DNA of 64,000 nt from an uncultured Aquabacterium sp. (GCF_913773725.1 NZ_CAJYGK010000115.1:186001-250000), one strand, 5' to 3'. Positions 33,600-43,397 are shown, numbered from the stretch's first letter. Translations and numbers: made by a program. The notes: generated by a model not told the origin, from the letters alone.

Positions 33600-34613
33600 A
33601 TGAGCAAGATTCTGGTCACCGGCGCGGCCGGCTTCATCGGCATGCACGTCTCGCTCGCCCTGCTTGCGCGGGGCGACGAGGTCGTGGGCATAGACAACCT
33701 TAACGACTACTACGATCCGGCGCTCAAGCAGGCGCGTCTGGCCGAGCTGCATGCAGCCGGCGGGGCCTTCCGCTTCGTGCAGATGGACGTGGCCGACTTC
33801 GCCCCCCTGGCTGCGCTGGCCGAGGCTGAGGGGTTCGACACCGTCATTCACCTGGCGGCGCAGGCCGGCGTGCGTTACTCGATCACCAACCCGCACGCTT
33901 ACGCGCAGGCCAATCTGGTCGGCTTTGTCAACATCCTCGAGGCCTGCCGCCATCATGGCGTGAAGCACCTGGTGTACGCCAGCAGCTCCAGTGTCTACGG
34001 TGGCAACGCCCGCATGCCGTTCGCGGAAACCGATGCGGTCGACCACCCTGTCAGCCTGTACGCGGCCACCAAGAAGGCCAACGAGCTGATGGCCCACACC
34101 TACAGCCACCTGTACGGCCTGCCCACCACGGGCCTGCGCTTCTTCACGGTGTATGGCCCGTGGGGGCGGCCGGACATGGCCCCCTTCCTGTTTGCCCGCG
34201 CCATCCTGGCCGGCGAGCCGATCAAGGTGTTCAATCACGGCAACATGAAGCGTGATTTCACCTTCATCGACGACATCGTCGCGGGTGTCGTGGCCACGGC
34301 CGATCGCCTGCCGCAGCCCGACCCGGCCTTCGACCGCATGAACCCCTCGGCGGCCGCCTCCTGGGCGCCGTACCGGGTGTTCAACATCGGCCACAGCCAG
34401 CCGGTGGCGCTGATGGACTTCATCGGCAGCCTCGAAGAGGCCCTGGGTGTCAAGGCACAGCTGGACCTGCAGCCCATGGCCCCGGGCGATGTGGCCGCCA
34501 CCTATGCGGATGTGCAGGCGCTGGAAGCCTGGACCGGGGTCCATCCCGCTGTGGGCCTGACCGAAGGCGTCGGCCGCTTCGTGCGCTGGTACCGCGGCTT
34601 CTACCGCGTTTGA
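33600..34613 (+). CDS. UDP-glucuronate 4-epimerase-like SDR
   Basis: A 337-residue NAD-dependent extended SDR. It has TGAAGFIGMHVSLALLARGD and GIDNLNDYYDPALKQARL, the latter characteristic of UDP-glucuronate 4-epimerases rather than GalE. The catalytic set is SSSVYGG and YAATKKANE, then VYGPWGRPDMAPFLFARAI. The product would be UDP-galacturonate. Start 33600 is preferred; GTG 33582 is in frame but unlikely. It converges on fcl with a hairpin between them. A UDP-glucose dehydrogenase to make the substrate is not in the window. Confidence 0.88.
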   Translation: MSKILVTGAAGFIGMHVSLALLARGDEVVGIDNLNDYYDPALKQARLAELHAAGGAFRFVQMDVADFAPLAALAEAEGFDTVIHLAAQAGVRYSITNPHAYAQANLVGFVNILEACRHHGVKHLVYASSSSVYGGNARMPFAETDAVDHPVSLYAATKKANELMAHTYSHLYGLPTTGLRFFTVYGPWGRPDMAPFLFARAILAGEPIKVFNHGNMKRDFTFIDDIVAGVVATADRLPQPDPAFDRMNPSAAASWAPYRVFNIGHSQPVALMDFIGSLEEALGVKAQLDLQPMAPGDVAATYADVQALEAWTGVHPAVGLTEGVGRFVRWYRGFYRV

Positions 34614-34637
34614 GAGGGCTGCGACCGGCGCGTGTCC

Positions 34638-34663
34638 GGTGGGCGCCCCGAGCGGGGCCCACC
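34638..34663. terminator. GC-rich hairpin between convergent epimerase and fcl genes
   Basis: GGTGGG-cg-CCCC (34638-34649) pairs with GGGG-CCCACC (34654-34663) with a small bulge and 4-nt loop, in the 58-bp gap between two stops. No U-tract follows in either direction, so it is a candidate bidirectional terminator only. Confidence 0.5.
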
Positions 34664-34671
34664 TGGCGGCG

Positions 34672-35601
34672 TCAGCCTTGGCGCCGCAGGAAGTCCTGAT
34701 ACGCCAGGGCGATGCCTTCTTCCAGTCCGGTCCGAGCCTGCCAGCCCAGCCCCGTCAGGCGTGACACGTCCATGAGCTTGCGCGGCGTGCCATCCGGCTT
34801 GCTGCTGTCGAAGCTCAGGTCGCCTTCGAAACCCACCACCTTTACCACCGTCTCGGCCAGCTCGCGGATGGTCACGTCCGTGCCCGTGCCAACGTTGACC
34901 AGCGGGCCGTCATAGCCTTGCTCCATCAGGTAGACACAGGCGTCGGCGAGGTCGTCCGCGTACAGGAACTCGCGCATGGGCGTGCCGGTGCCCCACACCA
35001 CCAGGCTCTGGTCGCCTCGCAGCTTCGCTTCGTGCGCCTTGCGGATCAGGGCGGGCAGCACGTGGCTGTTGTTCAGGTCGTAGTTGTCGTTCGGGCCGTA
35101 CAGGTTGGTCGGCATCACGCTGATGTATTGCCGGCCGTACTGGTGGTTGTAGGCTTCGCACAGCTTGATGCCGGCGATCTTGGCGATGGCGTAGGGCTCG
35201 TTCGTCGGCTCGAGCGGGCCGGTGAGCAGGCAGTCTTCCTTCAGCGGCTGCGGCGCCAGCTTCGGATAGATGCAGCTCGAGCCCAGAAACATCAGGCGCT
35301 GTACGCCGGCCGTGTGGGCCGCGTGGATCAGGTTGGCCTCGATGACGAGGTTCTGATAGAGAAAGTCGGCGCGGTAGACGTTGTTGGCCTGGATGCCGCC
35401 CACCTTGGCGGCCGCGATGAAGAGGTAGTTGGGCTTCTCGGCGTGCATGAAATCGTGCACCGCCTGCTGGTTGAGCAGGTCGAGTTCCTGACGGCTGCGC
35501 GTCAGCACCTGCGTGTAGCCGGCCTGTTCCAGTCGGCGCACGATGGCCGAACCCACCATGCCGCGGTGGCCGGCCACGAAGATCTTTGCTTGCTTGTCCA
35601 T
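34672..35601 (-). CDS. fcl: GDP-L-fucose synthase
   Basis: A 309-residue NADPH-dependent epimerase/reductase that converts the Gmd product to GDP-L-fucose. Signatures are [43 protein letters not shown] with its catalytic Ser and Cys, and [12 protein letters not shown] with Tyr/Lys. Length matches Fcl/WcaG. Start 35601 ([11 protein letters not shown]) is well supported. Its partner Gmd lies 3.3 kb away on the opposite strand beyond the exosortase 2 genes, an unusual split since the two are normally adjacent. Confidence 0.96.
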   Translation of the reverse strand: MDKQAKIFVAGHRGMVGSAIVRRLEQAGYTQVLTRSRQELDLLNQQAVHDFMHAEKPNYLFIAAAKVGGIQANNVYRADFLYQNLVIEANLIHAAHTAGVQRLMFLGSSCIYPKLAPQPLKEDCLLTGPLEPTNEPYAIAKIAGIKLCEAYNHQYGRQYISVMPTNLYGPNDNYDLNNSHVLPALIRKAHEAKLRGDQSLVVWGTGTPMREFLYADDLADACVYLMEQGYDGPLVNVGTGTDVTIRELAETVVKVVGFEGDLSFDSSKPDGTPRKLMDVSRLTGLGWQARTGLEEGIALAYQDFLRRQG

Positions 35602-35692
35602 GAGGTGTCGGTGTGAGCAGGAAGAAGGTGTCGGTGTGCGAGAGGCAGTGTAGCGACTGCATCGGGCGGTGCCGGTGCCGCTCTGAAAGCGA

Positions 35693-35716
35693 GAACGCCG
35701 CGACAAGGCGGCGTTC
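35693..35716 (-). terminator. Hairpin downstream of the WecG/TagA gene
   Basis: GAACGCCGC (35693-35701) and GCGGCGTTC (35708-35716) form a perfect 9-bp stem with a 6-nt loop in the 157-bp gap between the WecG gene and fcl. On the minus strand it is followed by TCGCTTTC, a weak U-rich tail. It would separate wecG from fcl transcription. Confidence 0.6.
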
Positions 35717-35758
35717 AGGCTGGCGTGAGGGGCGTAGAAGGACAAAGGACCCGAATCG

Positions 35759-36649
35759 TCAGACTTCCTGTCCTTTGCCAGGGCGACGACCCAGCAGAAC
35801 CGACTTCAGCATGCGCAGGACAAACACCGAATTGGTGTGGACATACCGGCCCGCCAAGCGGCGAGGCTCGCTGCCCAGCCGATGCAGCCATTCCAGCCCC
35901 ATCTTCTGCATCCAGCCTGGCGCCCGCTTCAGTGTGCCCGCGTGGTAGTCGAAGGCCGCGCCCACCCCCAGCATGACGGCATGGACCCGCCCACGGTGCG
36001 CGGCCATCCAGCTTTCCTGCTTGGGGCAGCCCAGCCCGACGAACACCACGTGTGCCCCCGATCGGTTGATCTGGTCCACGTAGGCCTGGTCTTCCCTGTC
36101 AGACAGCGCACGGTACGGCGGCGACGCCATGCCCACGATCTGGAGATGCGGGAAGCTCGACACGATCCGGGCACGCAGCTGATCGAGTGTCTCGTCGGTG
36201 CTGCCATAGAAGAAGACCTTCTGCCGCAGGCGCTCGGCTTCGGCCAGGTAGCGCCACATCAGGTCCGGTCCGCTGATGCGGGTCTGCTCGGTGTGGCCTT
36301 CGCGGCGCAGGGCCCAGGCGATGGGAGCGCCGTCGGGCAGGGCGAGGTCGGCCTGGCCGATCACGCGACGGAAGTCAGCGTCTTCGCTGGCGGTCACCAC
36401 CGAGTGCACGTTGCACAGCGTGACATAGCGCGATTGGCGCAGGGCCGCCCACGACGACACACGGGCGATGCATTCGTCCCAGGTGACGGCGTCGATGTGG
36501 CTGTCGAGCACGAAAGCGCCTTGTCTCATGAAGTGATTGACGGGGGCGGTCTTGTTCAACGGCGACTCGCTGGCTCGGGACGGCGCACGCCAGCGCTTGT
36601 CCGGGATGGTCAGCGAGGGATAGCCGAAATTGGGATCAGGATGTCGCAT
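35759..36649 (-). CDS. WecG/TagA/CpsF-family glycosyltransferase (GT26)
   Basis: A 296-residue enzyme of the WecG/TagA family, which adds an amino sugar or hexose to a polyprenyl-diphosphate-linked sugar as an early step of repeat-unit assembly. Motifs are [33 protein letters not shown] with the catalytic Asp, [13 protein letters not shown], and [15 protein letters not shown]. Start 36649 has a GGGG ribosome-site-like element 7 nt upstream and leaves a 40-residue N-terminal extension; ATG 36529 would give the core length without a ribosome site. It is the best candidate here for the second sugar transfer. Confidence 0.88.
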   Translation of the reverse strand: MRHPDPNFGYPSLTIPDKRWRAPSRASESPLNKTAPVNHFMRQGAFVLDSHIDAVTWDECIARVSSWAALRQSRYVTLCNVHSVVTASEDADFRRVIGQADLALPDGAPIAWALRREGHTEQTRISGPDLMWRYLAEAERLRQKVFFYGSTDETLDQLRARIVSSFPHLQIVGMASPPYRALSDREDQAYVDQINRSGAHVVFVGLGCPKQESWMAAHRGRVHAVMLGVGAAFDYHAGTLKRAPGWMQKMGLEWLHRLGSEPRRLAGRYVHTNSVFVLRMLKSVLLGRRPGKGQEV

Positions 36650-36844
36650 GGGTACCCCGCGGGGCAGTTGAAAGTGCCCGTTGAACGGGCTGCGAACTGA
36701 TTCTAGGAGTCGGGTGGTACGCGAAAGTTCAGGGTAACTGCTCGGTCTTTGCGGGCGAATCGGGCAAGGTGTCACGTCTCTTGCAAGTCCAGGGGTTTTT
36801 GCGCGCCGCCCGCCTCGCGCCGACTGGCTGGCCCATGTCGATCA

Positions 36845-36872
36845 TCTATACATAAGTGAAACATAGAAACAA
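36845..36872 (-). promoter_or_regulatory. Sigma-70-like promoter towards wecG
   Basis: On the minus strand TTGTTT (36872-36867), a 16-bp spacer and TATAGA (36850-36845) form a plausible -35/-10 pair in a locally AT-rich island (36840-36873) within very GC-rich DNA. The implied leader to the ATG at 36649 is nearly 200 nt. Confidence 0.45.
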
Positions 36873-36880
36873 TCGGTACG

Positions 36881-36903
36881 GTTTGCGGCCAGCCAGCGCA
36901 AAC
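36881..36903. repeat. Inverted repeat GTTTGCG-N9-CGCAAAC
   Basis: Perfect 7-bp arms at 36881-36887 and 36897-36903, immediately beside the AT-rich promoter-like island. Its symmetry and position fit an operator for a dimeric regulator. Confidence 0.35.
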
Positions 36904-37278
36904 AGGGGGTTTCAGTTCAAGAGTACTGCGTCGGAGCGCGACCGGGGCAGGCGATGCTGTGACTTACTGCCAGTGTGACCGCGTCGCGAGGCGGTGCGCC
37001 TTTTGTTCCTTTGTGGATCGGTGATTGTTCGGCCCTTACTTGGGGGTGTTATGCCGCCTCGGCCTGCCTGCCCGGCGAAGTGGCGGCTTGCCGGAGCAGG
37101 GGCGGTCCTCGCATCGCCTTGCGGCAGTTGCCCTGGGACTTGTGGTCAGGGTGCCCACCTGATCATGGGGGGCGCAATGGCCAAAGGGGTGGCGTCGCCG
37201 TGGGAGAGCGGGTCAGGGCAGGGTAGTCACGTAGCGCCGGCTTGGGGAACTTATGTGCTGAGCGGGTAACAATTCGCC

Positions 37279-38196
37279 ATGTCTGTTGAAGTCACGCCAT
37301 CACCGGGTGCGTCCGCCATGCCGCCAGCGCCCCCTCTCGCCACGCCCGGGCTGGCCTGGGGCGTGGTGCTCCTGCTTGTCGGCTTTGCCTGCATGTACGG
37401 GCCCACGTACGCGCAACTCGCCCATTCCACCTGGGCGACGGACGAGCAGGGCCACGGGCCTCTGATCGTGGCCGCCAGCGCCTGGTTGCTTTGGACGGGG
37501 CGCTCGGAGATCTTTGCGGGGCCGTCCCGGCCGGCGCTGGCGTCGGGGTTCGGCGTGCTGGCTCTGGGGCTGCTTTGCTTCGTGGTGGGGCGTTCCCAGT
37601 CGGTCATCGAGCTGGAAGCCGGCTCCCAGATCCTTGTGCTGGCGGCAGGCCTGCTCGTGCTGCACGGCTGGTCGGCGCTGAAGCGGGCCTGGTTCCCGAT
37701 CCTCTTCCTCGTGTTCTCGGTGCCGCTGCCCGGTGCTTTCGTGCAGGCGATCACCATGCCGCTGAAACACGCGGTGTCGGTGGTGGCCGAGAAGATCCTG
37801 TATCTGGCGGGCTACCCGATCGGGCGCTCGGGCGTGGTGCTGGTGATCGGGCCCTACCAGTTGCTGGTGGCCGATGCCTGTTCGGGGCTGAACTCGCTGT
37901 TCACACTCGAGGCCCTCGGCTTGCTCTACATGAAGATCATGCGCTACCAGTCCAAGGTGCGCAATGTGCTGCTGGCCTTGATGATCGTCCCGATTTCGTT
38001 TGTTTCCAACGTGTCCCGCGTGCTGGTGCTGGTGCTGATCACCTACCATCTCGGGGACGAGGCGGGCCAGGGGTTTGCGCATGGTTTCGCCGGGATGGTG
38101 CTGTTTGCGATCGCGCTGGTGCTGACCTTCCTGTTCGACCGCCTGCTGGCGGCACGTTTTGACCGTGATGGAGGCGCCCGTGTGGAAGTTCGATGA
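37279..38196 (+). CDS. xrtB: Exosortase (XrtB type), copy 2
   Basis: A 305-residue eight-helix membrane protein of the EpsH/exosortase family. The active-site residues are Cys201 (ADACSGLNS), Arg247 (VSNVSRVLVL) and His268 (GQGFAHGFAG), with EQGHGP in the first loop and KRAWFPILFLVFSVPLPG. It shares architecture with the copy at 15439 but differs in many positions and has a longer Pro-rich N-terminus. It begins a nine-gene plus-strand unit (exosortase, epsI, gmd, wzx, GT2, GT4, wzy, GT4, wzz). No clear ribosome site precedes the ATG, so an internal start at codon 14 is possible. Confidence 0.92.
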   Translation: MSVEVTPSPGASAMPPAPPLATPGLAWGVVLLLVGFACMYGPTYAQLAHSTWATDEQGHGPLIVAASAWLLWTGRSEIFAGPSRPALASGFGVLALGLLCFVVGRSQSVIELEAGSQILVLAAGLLVLHGWSALKRAWFPILFLVFSVPLPGAFVQAITMPLKHAVSVVAEKILYLAGYPIGRSGVVLVIGPYQLLVADACSGLNSLFTLEALGLLYMKIMRYQSKVRNVLLALMIVPISFVSNVSRVLVLVLITYHLGDEAGQGFAHGFAGMVLFAIALVLTFLFDRLLAARFDRDGGARVEVR

Positions 38197-38878
38197 CCTG
38201 CGCCGCGTGGGCGTGGCCACCGTCGTGGCGCTGGTGGCCATGCTGGCGGCCGTGGGCGGCGCCGAAGCGCTCAGACCCCACCGGGTGATGGCCGACGAGC
38301 TGCCTGCGCTGAACCTGCAGGAGGTGGTCCCGCGGCAGTTCGGCGACTGGGTGGAGGCGGTGGATGCCGCGCCGGTGGTGTCGGATCCCACACTGGACGC
38401 GACGCTGGCTCAGTTCTATTCGCAGACGCTGTCGCGGACCTACGTCAACAGCAAGGGGCAGCGGGTGATGTTGTCGCTGGCATACGGGCGGAACCAGAAC
38501 TCGTGGAACTCGGCCGCCCACCGGCCCGAGTTCTGCTATGACGCACAGGGCTTCTCCGTGTCGGCGCGGGGGGTGACGGCGCTGCCGCTGTCCGGCCACA
38601 GCATTCCCGCCATGCGCATGGTGGGCATCAAGCAGCAGCGGCAGGAGCCGGTCACCTACTGGGTCACGCTGTCCGACTCGGTGGCTGTGCCCGGCCTGAG
38701 CCGCAAGCTGCAGCAGCTGCGCTACGGCATGCAAGGCATGATCGTGGACGGCATGCTCGTTCGCATGTCGTCTCTCGGTGCAGACGAGGCGGCCGAATTC
38801 GCGCTGCAGGACGCGTTCGCGCGTGATCTGGAGCGGGCGATGTCTCCGGACATGCGCTCACGTTTTTTTGGACATTGA
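38168..38878 (+). CDS. epsI: Exosortase-associated protein EpsI, copy 2
   Basis: A 236-residue EpsI-family protein with an N-terminal membrane anchor (about 17-32) and a periplasmic domain. The family core reads NSAAHRPEFCYDAQGFSV with the conserved Cys, followed by YWVTLSDS. ATG 38168 is chosen over a TTG three codons earlier; either way it overlaps the exosortase gene by about 30 nt, a tight pair. It differs substantially from copy 1, more than a recent duplication would. Confidence 0.9.
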   Translation: MEAPVWKFDDLRRVGVATVVALVAMLAAVGGAEALRPHRVMADELPALNLQEVVPRQFGDWVEAVDAAPVVSDPTLDATLAQFYSQTLSRTYVNSKGQRVMLSLAYGRNQNSWNSAAHRPEFCYDAQGFSVSARGVTALPLSGHSIPAMRMVGIKQQRQEPVTYWVTLSDSVAVPGLSRKLQQLRYGMQGMIVDGMLVRMSSLGADEAAEFALQDAFARDLERAMSPDMRSRFFGH

Positions 38879-38896
38879 ACACAGAAAGTTTCGGAC

Positions 38897-40027
38897 ATGA
38901 GCAAGAAAGTCGCCCTGATCACAGGCGTCACCGGCCAGGACGGCTCCTACCTGGCGGAGTTCCTGCTGAACAAGGGCTACGAGGTGCACGGCATCAAGCG
39001 CCGCTCTTCGCTGTTCAACACGGACCGCATCGACCACCTGTACCAGGATCCGCACGTCAACAACCGCAATTTCGTGCTGCACTATGGCGACCTGACGGAC
39101 TCGACCTCGCTGGTGCGCATCGTGCAGAAGGTGCAGCCTGACGAGATCTACAACCTGGCGGCGCAAAGCCACGTGGCGGTCTCGTTCGAGGAGCCGGAGT
39201 ACACGGCCAACGCCGATGGCATCGGCGCCCTGCGCCTGCTGGAAGCCATCCGCATCCTGGGGTTGGAAAAGAAGACGCGCTTCTACCAGGCCTCGACCTC
39301 CGAGCTGTACGGCCTGGTGCAGGAAATCCCGCAGAAGGAGACCACGCCCTTCTACCCGCGCAGCCCTTACGCGGTGGCCAAGTTGTACGCCTACTGGATC
39401 ACGGTGAACTACCGCGAGGCCTATGGCATGTACGCCTGCAACGGCGTGCTGTTCAACCACGAAAGCCCCGTGCGCGGTGAGACCTTCGTGACGCGCAAGA
39501 TCACGCGGGCCATCAGCCGCATCGCGCTGGGCCTGCAGGACTGTCTGTACCTGGGCAACATGAGCGCGCTGCGCGACTGGGGCCACGCCAAGGACTACGT
39601 CGAGATGCAGTGGCTGATGCTGCAGCAGGAACAGGCCGAAGACTTCGTGATCGCCACGGGCGTGCAGTACAGCGTGCGGCAGTTCGTGGAGTTTGCTGCC
39701 AAGGAGCTGGGTATCACGCTGGCCTTCGAAGGCGAGGCGGAGGCCGAGGTGGGGCGTGTGGTCAAGGTCGAGCCGGTGAATGGCGAGATGCTGGCCAAGT
39801 GCAAGCCGGGCGATGTGATCGTGCGCGTGGACCCGCGCTACTACCGGCCCACCGAGGTCGAAACCCTGCTGGGTGATCCGTCCAAGGCCAAGGCCAAGCT
39901 GGGTTGGGAGCCGAAGATCACGCTGCAGGAGCTGGTCAGCGAGATGGTGCAGAGCGACTACACCAGCGCCAAGCGTGACAACCTGGTGAAGCTGGCTGGC
40001 TTCCAGGCTTACGACTACCACGAGTGA
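38897..40027 (+). CDS. gmd: GDP-mannose 4,6-dehydratase
   Basis: A 376-residue NADP-dependent SDR that converts GDP-mannose to GDP-4-keto-6-deoxymannose. It has [63 protein letters not shown] and [10 protein letters not shown], then [18 protein letters not shown]. These identify Gmd securely, and the length is standard. Its product feeds Fcl at 34672 to yield GDP-L-fucose, or a rhamnose-type reductase if present elsewhere. The stop overlaps the flippase GTG start. Confidence 0.97.
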   Translation: MSKKVALITGVTGQDGSYLAEFLLNKGYEVHGIKRRSSLFNTDRIDHLYQDPHVNNRNFVLHYGDLTDSTSLVRIVQKVQPDEIYNLAAQSHVAVSFEEPEYTANADGIGALRLLEAIRILGLEKKTRFYQASTSELYGLVQEIPQKETTPFYPRSPYAVAKLYAYWITVNYREAYGMYACNGVLFNHESPVRGETFVTRKITRAISRIALGLQDCLYLGNMSALRDWGHAKDYVEMQWLMLQQEQAEDFVIATGVQYSVRQFVEFAAKELGITLAFEGEAEAEVGRVVKVEPVNGEMLAKCKPGDVIVRVDPRYYRPTEVETLLGDPSKAKAKLGWEPKITLQELVSEMVQSDYTSAKRDNLVKLAGFQAYDYHE

Positions 40028-41274
40028 TCTGGGCTCGGCTGTCCCGGTCGCCGGTTGTCTGGGCACTGGGCGATCAGGTCCTGGTGTCAGCCTGCAACTT
40101 CGCCTTGACGCTGGTGGTGGCCCGGCTGGTGTCGCTGGCCGACTTTTCGGCCTACGGCCTGGCGGTGACGCTGGTGTGGTTCGTGAGCGCGCTGCACCGG
40201 GCCTACCTGACTCAGCCCATGGCCATCGATGCCGTGGGTGACGATGCAGCCCGTGTCGGCGCCCGGCTGAAGGCCGTGCTGATGCTGCAGGTGCTGGGCT
40301 GGCCGCTGATCGGAGTGCTGTTTGCGCTGGTGGCGGTGCGCTACCTGCCTTCGCAGGCGATGGCGCTTGCTGCCACCGTGTTCGCAGCGTCCTTTCTGCT
40401 GCAGGAGACCTTGCGGCGCCTGTTGTTCGCCCAGCGTCGGATGCGCCTGATCAGCGGGCTGGACGGCCTGGCTTATGGTGGGCAGTTGCTGATCATCGCG
40501 GGAGCGGGGCTCATGCACGGGGGAACCTTGCCCGTGGCCTGGGTGATGTGGCTGGCCGCGCTGCCCTTTCTGCTGTCGGCGGCACTGGCGTACCGAAGCC
40601 TGCCGCTCGCGATGCGGGAGACGGTCTGGCCGGCCCGTGCGGCGCTGCGCGAAACGGCCCGTGAGCACTGGGCGGAGTCGCGCTGGGTGTGCTTCAGTCA
40701 GGTCTTCATGTTCGGGTCCTTCATGCTGGTGCCGTTCCAGATTGCCGAGTGGGGCAAGCCACTGTGGGTGGCGCAGTACAACGCGGCGGGTTCCATCCTC
40801 AACGGGCTGAACATCGTCCGGCAGGCGCTCGGCAATCACCTCCCGATCGAGACCGCGCGGCGGTTCAAGGACGGGGGGGCCGTGGCCATGCGAGCCTACC
40901 TGGGGCGGTCGGCCTGGACCATCCTGGGGCTGGCCGCGCTCATCGTGGGCGTGCTGGTGGGTCTGGGCGAGTGGCTGGTGATGGTGCTGTTCGGGGCGCG
41001 TTTTCAGGAGGCCGCAGCGGTCCTGCCGCATGCGGCTGTCGGGCCCCTGATCGGCATGTTGTCGCTGGTGTCTCAGTCGGGCGGTCTGGTGATCCGTCAG
41101 ACGGAGCACATTTTCTGGTCCTACGTGGCCGGCACGATCGTGTCGTTTGCGCTGGCACCCTGGTGGATTCCGGCCTTTGGTCTGCTGGGCGCGGTGTGGG
41201 TGTCGAACATGGGCGTGATCGTGCCCACGGTGTGGCATCTGCTGGTGTTCCGCCGTCAGGTCCGCGCCCTGTGA
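40024..41274 (+). CDS. Wzx-type polysaccharide flippase, copy 2
   Basis: A 416-residue integral membrane protein with about twelve hydrophobic segments, beginning with a GTG that overlaps the gmd stop. The N-terminal region ([23 protein letters not shown], split by polar turns) and the Gly/Pro-rich C-terminal helices fit the MOP/oligosaccharide flippase superfamily. It is shorter than copy 1 and belongs to a different branch. It should flip the cluster B repeat unit. Confidence 0.82.
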   Translation: MIWARLSRSPVVWALGDQVLVSACNFALTLVVARLVSLADFSAYGLAVTLVWFVSALHRAYLTQPMAIDAVGDDAARVGARLKAVLMLQVLGWPLIGVLFALVAVRYLPSQAMALAATVFAASFLLQETLRRLLFAQRRMRLISGLDGLAYGGQLLIIAGAGLMHGGTLPVAWVMWLAALPFLLSAALAYRSLPLAMRETVWPARAALRETAREHWAESRWVCFSQVFMFGSFMLVPFQIAEWGKPLWVAQYNAAGSILNGLNIVRQALGNHLPIETARRFKDGGAVAMRAYLGRSAWTILGLAALIVGVLVGLGEWLVMVLFGARFQEAAAVLPHAAVGPLIGMLSLVSQSGGLVIRQTEHIFWSYVAGTIVSFALAPWWIPAFGLLGAVWVSNMGVIVPTVWHLLVFRRQVRAL

Positions 41275-41302
41275 GTGCGATGTGAGACTTGCGAGAGGGA
41301 GA

Positions 41303-42115
41303 ATGAAGATATCTTTGGTGACCTGCTCGTATCAGCAGGGGAAGTTTCTGGATGCGACGATGCGCTCGGTGCTCGACCAGCGTTATCGCGATCTGGAGTA
41401 CATCGTGATCGATGGCGGCTCGCGCGACGAGTCGGTCGAGGTCATTCGCCGGCACGAGGCGCACCTCGCCTACTGGGTTTCCGAGAAGGACCGGGGGCAG
41501 ACGCACGCCTTGCGCAAGGGCTTCGACAGGGCGACCGGCGACATCCTCGGCTGGCTGTGCTCGGACGACCTGCTGTTGCCCGACGCGCTGAACCGCGTGG
41601 CCGCCTACTTCGAGGCCCACCCTGAGGTCGACATGATTTATGGCAACGCGCTGTGGATCGATGCAGCCGGTCAGTACATCCGGCCGAAGAAGGAGATGCC
41701 CTGGAGCAAGTTCGTCTTCCTGTACGACCACAACTACCTGGCGCAGCCGGCGACGTTCTGGCGGCGCTCGCTGTACGAGAAGGTGGGCGGGCTGGACGAG
41801 TCGTGGAACCTGGGCATGGATTCGGACCTGTGGCTGCGCTTCGCTCAGCACACCCGGCCTCGCTATGTGGACATGTACCTGGCCTGCATGCGCGACTACC
41901 CGGAGCAGAAGACCCGTGCGCTGAAGCCTGCGGGGCGCGTCGAGGACACGCGGTTGCGTGTGCGAGAACTGCCTCAGCTGGCCGGGCTGCCGCAGAAGCC
42001 GCTGTCATGGCTGGGTCGTGCGGGACGCATCGGCGTCAAGTTGCTGCATGGTGGCTACCAGGCGCGGCCGCCGGCCGAGTACATTGCGGCGCTGGATCGC
42101 TATCGGATCGCGTGA
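41303..42115 (+). CDS. GT2-family glycosyltransferase
   Basis: A 270-residue GT-A enzyme. The core is ISLVTCSYQQGKFLDATMRS, IVIDGGSRDESVEVIRRH, then GWLCSDDLLLPDALNRV with the DxD-like SDD and LGMDSDLWLRFAQ in the acceptor part. ATG 41303 is chosen with a GAGAGGGAGA ribosome site directly upstream; an ATG-less extension to 41282 has no support. No membrane helix is evident. It precedes a GT4 gene in the cluster B operon. Confidence 0.92.
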   Translation: MKISLVTCSYQQGKFLDATMRSVLDQRYRDLEYIVIDGGSRDESVEVIRRHEAHLAYWVSEKDRGQTHALRKGFDRATGDILGWLCSDDLLLPDALNRVAAYFEAHPEVDMIYGNALWIDAAGQYIRPKKEMPWSKFVFLYDHNYLAQPATFWRRSLYEKVGGLDESWNLGMDSDLWLRFAQHTRPRYVDMYLACMRDYPEQKTRALKPAGRVEDTRLRVRELPQLAGLPQKPLSWLGRAGRIGVKLLHGGYQARPPAEYIAALDRYRIA

Positions 42116-42143
42116 TGTCCACGTGCGGTGAGAAGGGGCGCCC

Positions 42144-43397
42144 ATGAAGATTCTGCTGTCGGCCTTTGCGTTCTCCCCCCTGCTCGGGTCCGAGTGTGGC
42201 GTGGGGTGGCATTGGGCTGTGGCGATGGCGCGCTCGCACGATGTCACCGTGCTGACGCACCCCGCTTTCCGAGCCCATGTCGACGATGAACTGGCGCGGC
42301 GACCCGTGCCCGGGCTGTCGGTGGTTTACGTGGACCTGGCACCCCGATCGGGGCCGTTTCACGAGCAGATGATGAATTCGCAGCTTTACTACCTGCGCTG
42401 GCAGTGGCACGTCCGCCCCGTGGTGAAGCAGATGCTGAGCACACAGGCCTTCGATGTGGTTCACCACCTGACATGGGGCTCGCTGCGCTACCCGTCCTGG
42501 CTGGGTGGCCTGGGCGTGCCGTTCATTGTCGGACCGCTGGGTGGGGCCGAAACCGCGCCGGCACACCTCTTCGCTGGCCTGCCGTGGAAGGCGAGGCTGA
42601 AGGAGGCGCTGCGCACCCTTGTGCTCTGGAGCTTCTGGCTCGATGCGCCGACCCGGCTCGCCTGGTCTCGCGCCGACCGGCTCTACTGCCGCACGCGTGA
42701 CACGCTGGCCTTCCTGCCCGCCAGCCTGCGGGCGAAGGCTGTGGTGGCGCACGAAGTGGGCGTGATGGACGTGGTGCCCCGATCGCAGCCGGTTCAACGG
42801 CAGGCGCGCACGCGTCTGCTGTTTGCCGGCCGGCTGATCCCGTTCAAGGGTTTGCACCTCGCGCTGCCGGCCCTCCGCTCGGCCCTGGACCAGGGCGTCG
42901 ACGTGGACCTGACCATCGTGGGCGAGGGCGAACTGGATGGCTTTCTGCGTGCCCGGGCGGCAGCGCTGGGGCTGCACGACCGGGTGCATTTCATCCCCAA
43001 GTTGCCCCAGGCCGAACTGATGACGCTGTACCACCAGGCCGACGCGTTCTTCTTCCCGAGCCTGCACGATTCGGGCGGGACGGTGGTGATGGAATCGCTG
43101 TCCCGCGGATTGCCCGTGATCTGCCTGGACCTGGGGGGGCCCGCCCACTTCGTCACACCGGGCTCCGGCATGGTCGTGTCGACGCAGCAGCGCAGCCAGG
43201 CTGCCGTGGTGGCGGGTCTGGCGCAGGCCATCGCGGCGTTTCACAGCCTGTCGACACCGGCCCGCCAGGCCATGCATGACGAGGCTGTGTCGCGCGCCCG
43301 ACGCATGGGGTGGGCAGACCGCGCCGCGGCGGTGTACGAGGACGCGTGTGCGCACCTGCCTGCACTGGTGGGCCAACCCGCAGAGGCAAAGACATGA
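42144..43397 (+). CDS. GT4 glycosyltransferase
   Basis: A 417-residue GT-B enzyme. It starts MKILLSAFAFSPLLGSECGV, a motif common in colanic acid-like (WcaC/PelF-related) GT4 enzymes, and has HHLTWGSLRYPSWLGGLGVP, LLFAGRLIPFKGLHLALPAL, IVGEGELDGFLRARAA and FPSLHDSGGTVVMESLSRG with the donor-site Glu. The stop overlaps the polymerase start by 4 nt. Confidence 0.92.
   Translation: MKILLSAFAFSPLLGSECGVGWHWAVAMARSHDVTVLTHPAFRAHVDDELARRPVPGLSVVYVDLAPRSGPFHEQMMNSQLYYLRWQWHVRPVVKQMLSTQAFDVVHHLTWGSLRYPSWLGGLGVPFIVGPLGGAETAPAHLFAGLPWKARLKEALRTLVLWSFWLDAPTRLAWSRADRLYCRTRDTLAFLPASLRAKAVVAHEVGVMDVVPRSQPVQRQARTRLLFAGRLIPFKGLHLALPALRSALDQGVDVDLTIVGEGELDGFLRARAAALGLHDRVHFIPKLPQAELMTLYHQADAFFFPSLHDSGGTVVMESLSRGLPVICLDLGGPAHFVTPGSGMVVSTQQRSQAAVVAGLAQAIAAFHSLSTPARQAMHDEAVSRARRMGWADRAAAVYEDACAHLPALVGQPAEAKT

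Larger units (their letters stand above)
36650..37278. other. 629-bp intergenic region between wecG and exosortase 2
   Basis: The longest gene-free stretch in the window. It divides divergent units. I see a promoter-like element reading towards wecG at 36845-36872, a GTTTGCG/CGCAAAC inverted repeat at 36881-36903, and ACCGC/GCGGT (36978-36995) followed by TTTTGTT. Small open frames at 36975-37269 have no family features or ribosome site and I do not call them. No RNA family was recognised. The length suggests a regulated divergent promoter or an unrecognised leader RNA. Confidence 0.5.

Noticed and set aside
36994-37269. Small plus-strand open frame upstream of exosortase 2
   Set aside because: No ribosome site, no recognisable domain, Cys/Gly/Pro-biased composition; more likely intergenic chance frame.
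37230-37278. Possible sigma-54 promoter before exosortase 2 (GG-N10-GC)
   Set aside because: Only the GG and GC spacing fits; the flanking -24 and -12 bases do not match the consensus.
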